A DNA stretch of 64,000 nt from a bacterium UBP14_UBA6098. GTDB taxonomy: Bacteria; UBP14; UBA6098. The notes under the pieces were generated by a model, which saw only the letters and a program-made list of their open reading frames with translations, did not search any database and was not told where the DNA came from. The stretch covers positions 31,469 to 95,468 of the forward strand of contig DIWU01000013.1 in assembly GCA_002428525.1 (NCBI GenBank), written 5' to 3'. Made by a program: the position numbers and the translations under genes. Below are positions 26,001-32,788 of this stretch, in pieces. Numbering within the stretch: the stretch's first letter is position 1; every line of letters begins with the position of its first letter.

Positions 26001-27753
26001 GGGAATGAAGATCATCTACGGATGGCTTCTTTCCGAGAGCTTTATAGTAAGCGAGATGGATCAGGACACGATCTATCTCGATATGACCGCTCCTCAACAG
26101 AACGAGGGCTTCTTCGTTTGGGATACCACCTCCTCGGACAATTTCCCGACGGTCTTCAAGGCCGCAATGGGATGGTCGAACGAGCGCTATATCTTCGCTC
26201 AGGTGCCCGGTTCTTATGACGAGGGTTGCGGCACCGACAGCATGAAGTTCTCCGGCGGAATCGCGCTGTCACTTTGGCAGGCAATCGATTTCCATGCGGA
26301 CACAGACGAACACAGTGTTGCACTGTCGTTCCGCACGGACAGCATTCCGCTGATTATGGACACCTCGATCGAGGGTGGAAAGCAGATAACCTCGCGCCTT
26401 CGCGACTCCGCGGGCAACTGGGGCAATGTCTTCAATGCTTTAAGCCAGATTACGATCGACGGCGGCTATGATATTACGCCTCCGGACTTCTTCTTCCTCG
26501 ATGTTTTCTCCGAAGAGGAAACCGACAGCGTCACCTCGGTGCTTCCCGCCTATCTCCCGATTCGCTTCGAGGACGATCCCGCACCGGGATTCCTCTGGAA
26601 GGTTTGTTGGCAGATCGACGGCAGTTCGTCTATGATCGATTGCACCACCTTCGATTCGACATGGTGGACTCCGACGAGCGGAATATTCTATGCCGCTTTC
26701 CCCGAGGACTTACGCTCGCAATTGCTTCCCGATGTTCACTATCAACTCGGCGCAGTTGTTATCGACTCCGCGGGAAACCCGAGCGAGCTTAAAACAACCG
26801 ATCTTCTAATCATTCCCGATTCCGTCGAGTTCGCCTTCGAGGTCGTCGATACTAACGACCTTGAAGATAGCGAATACTGCGGGGAACTCACTGTTGCCAC
26901 TCATATTATGATGGACAACCCGCCGGACTATATGCGTTTCGGCGAAAGCGCCTCCGGTCTCGGAAGCTGGATGGCATTCTCCGAATTCGGCGAGTTCACC
27001 TTCGGCTCGAGCCTCAACGGCATGAAGTTCGTTTACGCTCAAGTTCGCTATGGCTCTCAAGAATCGAAGATAGCTCTCGATTCGATTATCCTCGATACGC
27101 AGAACCCGAGTGTATCGAATATCGTCGCCTTCGATATCTCCACCGGCGACCGTTACTACTCGGACGATCGCGAGATCGGCTTCAAGGCTATGGGCGCGAG
27201 CGATGCCCCTCCCGGAAAGATCGGCTCTATGCTGGTCGCCGAGGATGCGGCCTTCTCAGTCAATCTTCAGAGATGCCCGATCGATCTTGCGGACAGCACC
27301 TGCACCTATACTGCGAGCGAGCTTCCCGATATCGCTGAGGGCTCTGTTGCCGGCGGTGCGATCCGTCAGGACGCGAGAACCTTCTGGGTCAAGCTTCTCG
27401 ACAAGGCCGAAAATGAGTCACAACTCAAGACACCGTCGATAGTTATCGATCTCGATAAAGACCTTGTCACAAACTTCCCGAATCCGTTCAACCCGAATAT
27501 AGAGCCGACTATTGTTCGTATCAAAGGTCTCGCGACCGGCGGAAGCGTCGAGCTCAATATTTACGATAACTATGGCAACCTCGTTTGGAATACCTCAGCC
27601 ACCGCCCCCGGCGGAAGCAAGATTGTCGATATCCGTTGGGACGGTAAAAACGGCAAAGGCGATCCGGTGGCCGCCGGAGTTTATATCGCCGTTGTCGAGG
27701 TGGAAGGAAAAGTCATCAAACGCAAGTTAGCCGTCTGGAAGGGGGGTGAGTGA
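23005..27753 (+). CDS. Giant secreted Ig-like repeat protein with C-terminal sorting domain
   Basis: About 1582 residues. The TTG at 23005 is taken as the start because AAGGAG lies six bases upstream and the signal peptide then follows at once (RVKTMPLILGILALGLFGSLLAQ). The body is a series of divergent ~100-150-residue modules. Each has a LDT-x-x-P-type opening (YVDTRVPIF, LDTESPVL, LDTQRPTV, LDTRVPVI, LDMTAPQQ, LDTQNPSV) and a RDSAGN/DKAGN-type turn. This is the pattern of extended Ig/cadherin-like surface stalks. The C-terminus has NFPNPFNPNIEPT and VAAGVYIAVVEVEGK, the FlgD-like sorting domain. The stop overlaps the next gene's leader. Adhesin or sheath component is plausible; no enzymatic domain is visible. 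Confidence 0.82.
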   Translation: MRVKTMPLILGILALGLFGSLLAQPAPVLTLEPEFTAGHVNPVLWSEPPSYSVTITAWEIWVDTASAGMPSWPDADYEDILGPDRISIGPIPVADAADFGTTYGGDYAYPVGSGAYGRADDPLTSGLRYCYKVRYRWTMSGETFGFSDWSGTYCSTQDAAPPAVVVDSLPEWWNTSTVRIQYDADDALVGTVDTVILYYRMPPSTTWLRAMAIVPPPPLYVGYFDFDVSGTGDGEYEFFVGAWDALGNGTIPVGTLHAPMAGTKVDDTNPTSTILETGALPLYYTGWAGGIELFISASDAYSGLTAVYLDTDFGGSPTFSFDSAFYGAVESVPRDTFVFSRTENGIWNIRSKAIDLAGNHENELTWDWTFYVDTRVPIFDATDVTDTTTAPHRYDVPAMAGWTNSRVVKVIPTGANDPLVDGYASGLDTIAVASNSLFTADYMGFIPSAFYLWTAPDGDGEKEVHAKLKDRAGNISDSRFGLISLDTESPVLSACTLWNHATPGTPTDTTVSLTVDVTVHQDPYYGSASGIFFTQSAADLNSISELAWRPLADSYTFTFTGFSSGEWMKLYSVLRDSAGNVSEAAVDSIRYIHGNKWVEIYNISDIDGPDATGRYTDTTEVFIHLRYGNGIDTIMVWDGSSMLTPPDTVFPVPDPDGESDTITIVGKLNRVDGWHTLAVRGKANYDIILTDVDSASIELDTQRPTVPNFHALDLTNHTEPLIPADVADTGWTNSSDVRALFTGSYDTGGESGGTGLYRYKLSVGPTELDFGPFPGTYQVEFALPTGDGVYSILGDVQDSAGNWASEGPDPLFEIKLDTRVPVIDSIQLLDASSLSPDYTDEPGIIVKIFGDDTPWTPAYAAIFENTASYPNSVRAIRRPFGSGTIAFTLTDTLTGGIKTVFVALMDKAGNISAMGSATIIFNKEIVLDMRLFDYDSDPENQVCTNSPTIGVHLISSGTPAAAYILSETPGEAPLPDDPRWIPYPVGGDTMFTMVADPSEGMKIIYGWLLSESFIVSEMDQDTIYLDMTAPQQNEGFFVWDTTSSDNFPTVFKAAMGWSNERYIFAQVPGSYDEGCGTDSMKFSGGIALSLWQAIDFHADTDEHSVALSFRTDSIPLIMDTSIEGGKQITSRLRDSAGNWGNVFNALSQITIDGGYDITPPDFFFLDVFSEEETDSVTSVLPAYLPIRFEDDPAPGFLWKVCWQIDGSSSMIDCTTFDSTWWTPTSGIFYAAFPEDLRSQLLPDVHYQLGAVVIDSAGNPSELKTTDLLIIPDSVEFAFEVVDTNDLEDSEYCGELTVATHIMMDNPPDYMRFGESASGLGSWMAFSEFGEFTFGSSLNGMKFVYAQVRYGSQESKIALDSIILDTQNPSVSNIVAFDISTGDRYYSDDREIGFKAMGASDAPPGKIGSMLVAEDAAFSVNLQRCPIDLADSTCTYTASELPDIAEGSVAGGAIRQDARTFWVKLLDKAENESQLKTPSIVIDLDKDLVTNFPNPFNPNIEPTIVRIKGLATGGSVELNIYDNYGNLVWNTSATAPGGSKIVDIRWDGKNGKGDPVAAGVYIAVVEVEGKVIKRKLAVWKGGE

Positions 27754-27755
27754 TC

Positions 27756-29567
27756 ATGAGAAGAAATTCGATTAGATGCTCGTTGATTATCGCCCTTTTC
27801 GCTCTGGTCTCATGCACGATTTTCGCTCAAGACGGTAGTGCCGGACAAGCCGGCGAGCTTATCCGTAGCGGTCTCGACGCCCGTAGTTTCTCGATGGGTC
27901 GCGCCTATACGGTTATGCCCACCGGCGGCGACGCCCTCGTTTGGAACCCCGCCGGCTTAGGCAAGATCGGCCGCTGGGAGCTTCGCTTCATGCATGCTCA
28001 GGGCTATCTCGACAGCCGCACGGAATATGGCAGTTTTGCCCTTCCGATCGGCAAGCTCGGCGGCTTCGGTCTCGGTTTCGCCAATGAGGGTGTCAGCTCA
28101 ATCGAGGGTAGAGACGCCTTCAACCGCCCGACCGAAGAAATCAAGTGGGGCGAATCGGCCGCACTTTTGGGCTGGGGCCGCTCTTTCATGCAGAACAAAC
28201 TCTATGCCGGTCTCGCCGCTAAGTATGTTATGCAGAATATGGGCGACGAGTCGGCCAACGGCTTCGGCGGTTTCGATGTCGGACTCATCTCGAAAGAATT
28301 CATGTTCAAATATCGCGCTGGTCTGACGATTCAGAACCTCGGCGCAACCGAGATCAACGGCGACGCCTATCCGATGACGATTCGCGCCGGCCTCGGATGG
28401 AGGGCCTTGAACGATCTTTACATCACGGCCGACGGTGAGATGGTTTCCGGAAGGGATATCTCGCCGCGTGTTGGTGCTGAATATTATATCGGATGGGTTG
28501 TTATCCGCGCCGGTTATGATGTTATGAAGCCGGAATTGACCTTCGGCCTCGGACTTCAACTGGACAACCTGACCGGCAAGGTTGCAGGGATGTATCCCCG
28601 CCTCGATTATGCCGGCGGTGCCCTCAGTCCGGTCGGCAATAACTTCGCTCGTGTGTCTCTGACGCTTATGGGCGAGGAGGTCAGTAAAATCGAGGATATC
28701 GAGGGCGACCCGTGTTCACAGCTCTCGACGATCGAGCCTCATATGAGCAAGCGCGGTTTCGTTGGCGCAAAGGCGAACCTCATCTATGGTGAGTGTCGCT
28801 TCAACGATGAGGCCCTGATGGTGCCCTTGAACATCGATCATAAGCTCGGAGATATTTACTCCTTCTTTAACGCCGCGTATTATGGCAAGTATGGCTCGAA
28901 TTGGGCTACGGAGATCGTCACCGATACTCTCGCGCAGACGATTTTCAGCCAGAAAACACATTATATGTTCGGCGAGACCCGCATGGCCAAAGGGATGGAT
29001 ATCGAGGCGAAGAGCCTTTTGGAGCAACTCATCGCGGCAGGCGGAGACAGCGCGCATTACGACCTTAGGCTTCAATACGACCTCGCGCTCATTAAAGAGC
29101 AACTCGGCGAGACCGACGAGGCCCTCAAGGATTACGAGTCGATCGCCGAGAAGAATGTCAACGATCCGGTCAAGGTGCTTGCACTTTATCGCGGAGCGAA
29201 TATTCTTCGAGACAGAGACAAAACAAAGGCGATCAACTACCTTGAAACCTTAGTCGGCAAATACGGCACCGGCTTCTGGAACGATCGCGGTGAAAGATTG
29301 AGCTATCCTATGTTCCCGAAATACAAGGATAACTCTTTGGCCGACGACGCAAATGTCCTTCTCGCGGACATTATCTTCTCAACCGCCGCGGGCGATCCTT
29401 CAATTATTCGCAAAGCGCTCGCGCTTTATCTCGATGTCCTGATCTATTATCCCGATATGGATCAATCGGTTCGCAGGACGGCCGCCGAGAAGGCCGCTAT
29501 CTGCTATGACGAGTTGGGCGATTCCGCGAGTGCCGCGAAATTGCGCCTTAAAGCGAGTGAGATATAA
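27756..29567 (+). CDS. PorV-like outer-membrane barrel fused to C-terminal TPR domain
   Basis: The 603-residue protein has a signal peptide (up to ~residue 25) and then the PorV/UPF0164 opening: IRSGLDARSFSMGRAYTVMPTGGDALVWNPAGL. Barrel strands rich in Gly and aromatic residues follow to about residue 310. The C-terminal ~290 residues are helical, with TPR-like repeats (YDLALIKEQLGETDEALKDYE, VKVLALYRGANILRDRDKTKAI). PorV-type barrels normally lack a TPR tail, so the fusion is notable. ATG 27756 is preferred over GTG 27750 because of the GGGGGG/GGTGAG ribosome site. It lies directly after the giant sorted protein and before the ExbB-like motor gene, consistent with an outer-membrane receiver for the sorted proteins. 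Confidence 0.82.
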   Translation: MRRNSIRCSLIIALFALVSCTIFAQDGSAGQAGELIRSGLDARSFSMGRAYTVMPTGGDALVWNPAGLGKIGRWELRFMHAQGYLDSRTEYGSFALPIGKLGGFGLGFANEGVSSIEGRDAFNRPTEEIKWGESAALLGWGRSFMQNKLYAGLAAKYVMQNMGDESANGFGGFDVGLISKEFMFKYRAGLTIQNLGATEINGDAYPMTIRAGLGWRALNDLYITADGEMVSGRDISPRVGAEYYIGWVVIRAGYDVMKPELTFGLGLQLDNLTGKVAGMYPRLDYAGGALSPVGNNFARVSLTLMGEEVSKIEDIEGDPCSQLSTIEPHMSKRGFVGAKANLIYGECRFNDEALMVPLNIDHKLGDIYSFFNAAYYGKYGSNWATEIVTDTLAQTIFSQKTHYMFGETRMAKGMDIEAKSLLEQLIAAGGDSAHYDLRLQYDLALIKEQLGETDEALKDYESIAEKNVNDPVKVLALYRGANILRDRDKTKAINYLETLVGKYGTGFWNDRGERLSYPMFPKYKDNSLADDANVLLADIIFSTAAGDPSIIRKALALYLDVLIYYPDMDQSVRRTAAEKAAICYDELGDSASAAKLRLKASEI

Positions 29568-29617
29568 TGAGAATCCTACAACTAATCATAACTCAAGCGT
29601 ATCCCAAGGAGGAACAA

Positions 29618-30985
29618 ATGAAGTTCAACCGCATCCCATACGGCGTGATGCTGGCAATTCTTGTCGGTATTATCGCGGTCGCAGGTTCGGCTTCTGCGCA
29701 GGCTGTTGCAGAATTCGATTCCCTTTGGCTACATACTGCCGACGCAAGATGGGAAAAGACCGAAGAAAGTTTCAACCTCACGATGGAATGGGAGCTTTAT
29801 ATCAAGAAAGCTCAGGACAAAAGAGGATCGAAGTTTGCCGGTGAGTGGACCAAACTTGCCCCCGAGACTGTAGAATATACCTACAGAGTTGAGGTCGCCA
29901 CAGATTCAGCATTCAACACAATCGAAAAGCAACAGGAAACGACAGAGAGTTCTCTGACAATCCGCGATTTGAATTTCGATCAATTCTATTTCGCAAGGGT
30001 TAGGCTTGTTGATGCTCCGATCAATTACAGGGACGATTTTGCCTCTGGAACGATCTACAAACACGAAAAACAGATGGGCGGAAAAAGCGAAGAAAATACG
30101 GGGGTTATAGGTTTCATTCGTTTCTCATTTAAAAACGGTGGATGGCAAACCTATGTCATCACTGCACTCGCCCTGTTGGTGATCTTTTTCGTGTGGCCGG
30201 TCACATGGTTTAGGCTTCGTTTAACTAATGTTTTCCCTCCGAACAAGCCCGGCTTCCTTTATTCCGCTCTTCCGTTCGATAGAACGGGTAAAACAGACCA
30301 TATATCCCCGAAGGGCAATGTATATGTTCGAGAAGTAGCCAAGTATTGGTCGCGCGCTATGGCGGCCATGGCTTCCGATCCTTCTAACTGGGCTAGCACG
30401 GAAGCCTATATCAAAGCCTCCGCTCAAGAGCAGGAAGAAGTGAAGAAACGCCGCTGGCTCGAGGAAGGTCTTCCCGCTATAGAACAAGCTATCGATGTTT
30501 GTAAGAATGGTGTTCCGGGCATCAAACTCAAGAAGAAACCGCTCGAATACCCCTTCCCGCGCGTTCTTCTCGCCGCTCTCGAGAATCAGAGAATCAACCG
30601 GAACAACTGGTGGGCTAGTCAAGAAATGGACAGAGCTGTTGAAAATACAGCATATAAGGAGATCGACGAACTCAAGGGCTGGAGTGTCACAGCATTCTGG
30701 GCTATTGGTTCTATCGAGCCTATGTTGGGTCTGTTCGGAACGGTTGAGGGTATTCAGAAAGCATTCCAGAGGATTCAGGCAAAGCTCAAAGAAAACCCGG
30801 ATGCCCCTATGTCGGAAACGGTTGAGAACCTTGCTAGCGGAATCTATCAGGCTCTTATCACCACATTCTTCGGTCTGCTTTTCGGCATTCCTTTCATGAT
30901 CGGCTACTATTACTATCGTGGAAAGGCAGACTGGATTTTCGGCAAGTTTGAAGAAATCATAATTGACCTTTTAAACAGGGCTTAA
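29618..30985 (+). CDS. MotA/TolQ/ExbB-family proton channel protein with signal peptide and fibronectin-like periplasmic domain
   Basis: The start at 29618 has a perfect AAGGAGG six bases upstream. The protein (455 residues) begins with a signal peptide (ending ~SASA-Q). About 145 residues of a beta-rich, fibronectin III-like domain follow (YTYRVEVATDSAF, TIRDLNFDQFYFARVRLV). Then come a membrane helix (~176-196), a cytoplasmic region and two more helices with the family signature IEPMLGLFGTVEGIQKAF and GIYQALITTFFGLLFGIPFM. This is the ExbB/TolQ fold, which with ExbD couples the proton-motive force to work at the outer membrane. N-terminal extensions exist in some ExbB proteins; a fibronectin-like one is unusual. 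Two exbD genes follow. Confidence 0.88.
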   Translation: MKFNRIPYGVMLAILVGIIAVAGSASAQAVAEFDSLWLHTADARWEKTEESFNLTMEWELYIKKAQDKRGSKFAGEWTKLAPETVEYTYRVEVATDSAFNTIEKQQETTESSLTIRDLNFDQFYFARVRLVDAPINYRDDFASGTIYKHEKQMGGKSEENTGVIGFIRFSFKNGGWQTYVITALALLVIFFVWPVTWFRLRLTNVFPPNKPGFLYSALPFDRTGKTDHISPKGNVYVREVAKYWSRAMAAMASDPSNWASTEAYIKASAQEQEEVKKRRWLEEGLPAIEQAIDVCKNGVPGIKLKKKPLEYPFPRVLLAALENQRINRNNWWASQEMDRAVENTAYKEIDELKGWSVTAFWAIGSIEPMLGLFGTVEGIQKAFQRIQAKLKENPDAPMSETVENLASGIYQALITTFFGLLFGIPFMIGYYYYRGKADWIFGKFEEIIIDLLNRA

Positions 30986-31001
30986 TCCAAGGAGGGGCAG
31001 A

Positions 31002-31580
31002 ATGCCCATAAAACAAGCAGAGGATATACCTTCTCCGGATTGGACCTCCTTGATCGATATTATCTTCCAGCTTCTCATATTTTTTATGATTACGCTGGCT
31101 CTGGGCACTGTTACTCAACAAGCAAGTGCCCAAATGGAAGGGGAATTGGATGAGAATCTCCCCGAGTTGCCCGGAATGAGCAACTTGGGGGAGGCCCTCG
31201 ATATTGGCCCCGGCGTGATACTTATTCATGTCGCTCCCGATGAGGAAGACAAAGTATCCGGCGATATTATGGTTTATCTTCTTAATGAAGAAATCCCTAA
31301 TGTCGAAGAAGCGGAAAAGGACTCGACTCGTAAAGCGGGTCCCTTCTCTTGGGATGTTGCCTATAAGAATCTTCAAAGGCAACTCACCTTTGCAAGGGAT
31401 TACAATGAACCTCTTCCAAGAGTTGAGATGAGAGCTTACGCCGGAACACCCTACGGTCTTGTTCTCGATATCATGAATCTTTGCTATCACGATGAACCCG
31501 AAATGAGGATCGATCAGGTCTATTTCAGGTTCGCGAGGCTGGCGAAGGAGCAAGCTCTATCGACTGGAGGTGGCGCGTGA
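31002..31580 (+). CDS. ExbD/TolR-family protein (first copy)
   Basis: This 192-residue inner-membrane protein has one N-terminal helix, preceded by the ExbD signature SPDWTSLIDIIFQLLIFFMIT. The Asp in LIDIIF corresponds to the proton-carrying Asp of ExbD/TolR. The periplasmic domain (residues ~40-192) is longer than usual and ends with PYGLVLDIMNLCYHDEPEMRIDQVYF, the ExbD C-terminal fold. AAGGAGG lies upstream of the ATG. Together with the ExbB-like protein and a second ExbD it would form the stator-rotor unit of a proton-driven motor. Confidence 0.9.
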   Translation: MPIKQAEDIPSPDWTSLIDIIFQLLIFFMITLALGTVTQQASAQMEGELDENLPELPGMSNLGEALDIGPGVILIHVAPDEEDKVSGDIMVYLLNEEIPNVEEAEKDSTRKAGPFSWDVAYKNLQRQLTFARDYNEPLPRVEMRAYAGTPYGLVLDIMNLCYHDEPEMRIDQVYFRFARLAKEQALSTGGGA

Positions 31581-32137
31581 GAAGAGTAGAAGCAAGCTAC
31601 GAAAAGCCCGACTGGACCTCTATGATCGATATCATCTTCCAGTTGATGATCTTTTTCTTGGTGACTATGAGTGTTCTTCCCGCGGTGAAATCCGCACCGC
31701 AGGTCGAAGGTAATATGTCCCTTCCGACACCGAGTCAGGGAAGCTCCGAGGTCTCGCATCTCGTCCAGATAATACAAGTCCCATTTAAAACCAACATGTA
31801 TGGCTATCTCGTTCTCGACGGCACTCCGCAATCTGCCGAATTCTATAAGGATGTTGACAGAAACCGTGCATTCTTGAACGACCAATACGCGTTGGAAAGC
31901 GAGATCGTTCTCGCTACCAATATGGGGCTTTGGTTTAATGAACCAGGTCTCAAAGCCAAGTTCCAGGAAGCCTTCAGTCAACAGGATGTCAAAGTGATCA
32001 TCAGAGCCGCCAGAAATGTCCCGTATGGCGAAGTGGTTAAGGTCCATTCGATATTATACAATATCGGTATCTCCAAAATCGCATGGCTCGATGGGACTGT
32101 AGCATCACTCAAAGCAGATATCAAGGAGGTGAGGTAG
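31577..32137 (+). CDS. ExbD/TolR-family protein (second copy)
   Basis: The 186-residue product resembles the preceding ExbD: PDWTSMIDIIFQLMIFFLVT with the conserved Asp, and at the C-terminus VPYGEVVKVHSILYNIGISKIAWL. The periplasmic middle part differs from the first copy, so the two probably form a heterodimeric axle rather than being recent duplicates. It starts with GTG behind GGAGGT and overlaps the first exbD by four bases. The same paired arrangement (exbB-exbD-exbD) is known in other FCB and proteobacterial systems. Confidence 0.9.
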   Translation: MRRVEASYEKPDWTSMIDIIFQLMIFFLVTMSVLPAVKSAPQVEGNMSLPTPSQGSSEVSHLVQIIQVPFKTNMYGYLVLDGTPQSAEFYKDVDRNRAFLNDQYALESEIVLATNMGLWFNEPGLKAKFQEAFSQQDVKVIIRAARNVPYGEVVKVHSILYNIGISKIAWLDGTVASLKADIKEVR

Positions 32138-32704
32138 ATGCAGAAACTCGGAATCACCTTCAAGATAGCGCTTTTCAGTGCTCTACTCTTCGCTTTGTCG
32201 ATGTCTTTCGGTTGTAAAAGCGGTTTAGAGGGCGAGAGTTCCTTCGACTCTGAAGACGGCCCGAAGATCATCTTCCGTGGCGGTTATGGTAACATCGTTA
32301 TCAAGTATCAACCGCCGCCGGAACCGATCTTCATGATTGGTAACGCCACTCGCTATCTCGATTTCAACGAGCTTCAACAAAAATACGGTGTTGTCGAACA
32401 GCCGTTAATTATCTCATATACGGTGAAAACATCGGTTATGAGCACAACTGTCGAGAGCAATACTCTCGATCCGGCCTTCGATAATGAAATCCTCGCTATA
32501 ATTAAAAGCTGGACATACACCCGTTGGGGCTTCGGAAGAATGAGAATCAAGGTTGAGATGGCAAGAAGCCGTATAACAGTCGATATGAGCGGAGCCAACC
32601 TCGCCGATAGGGTGCCTAATATGAGCATGCCTCGTTTCGGTGAGTCCAAGGATATGGTTGCCGCATATGGTTTCAGCAAGATAACCCAAGCTGGCATCGA
32701 TTAA
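32138..32704 (+). CDS. Lipoprotein with TonB-C-like C-terminal domain (motor partner)
   Basis: The 188-residue protein has an N-terminal hydrophobic segment ending in MSFGC, a slightly atypical lipobox, so lipidation at Cys26 is likely. A proline-rich stretch (YQPPPEPIF) follows. Residues ~95-150 have a strand-helix-strand layout containing NTLDPAFDNEILAIIKSWTYTRWGFGRMRIKVEM. This resembles the TonB/TolA C-terminal domain, in which a helix ends in a conserved W-x-(F/Y). Unlike TonB it has no uncleaved membrane anchor. It starts immediately after the second exbD stop with AAGGAGGTGAGG upstream, and a terminator follows. The TonB-C relation is a pattern match and needs a structure prediction. 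Confidence 0.65.
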   Translation: MQKLGITFKIALFSALLFALSMSFGCKSGLEGESSFDSEDGPKIIFRGGYGNIVIKYQPPPEPIFMIGNATRYLDFNELQQKYGVVEQPLIISYTVKTSVMSTTVESNTLDPAFDNEILAIIKSWTYTRWGFGRMRIKVEMARSRITVDMSGANLADRVPNMSMPRFGESKDMVAAYGFSKITQAGID

Positions 32705-32709
32705 ACAAT

Positions 32710-32750
32710 ACGCCCGCCTGTTTCGGGCGGGCGTAATTTTTGACTTTTTT
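32710..32750 (+). terminator. Rho-independent terminator after the motor gene cluster
   Basis: A nine-base-pair stem ACGCCCGCC/GGCGGGCGT with a seven-base loop (32710-32734), followed by AATTTTTGACTTTTTT. It closes the operon that ends with the TonB-C-like lipoprotein. Confidence 0.93.
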
Positions 32751-32788
32751 AAAAATTTGCAATTTGAAACATAAGCAAAGAGGATGAA

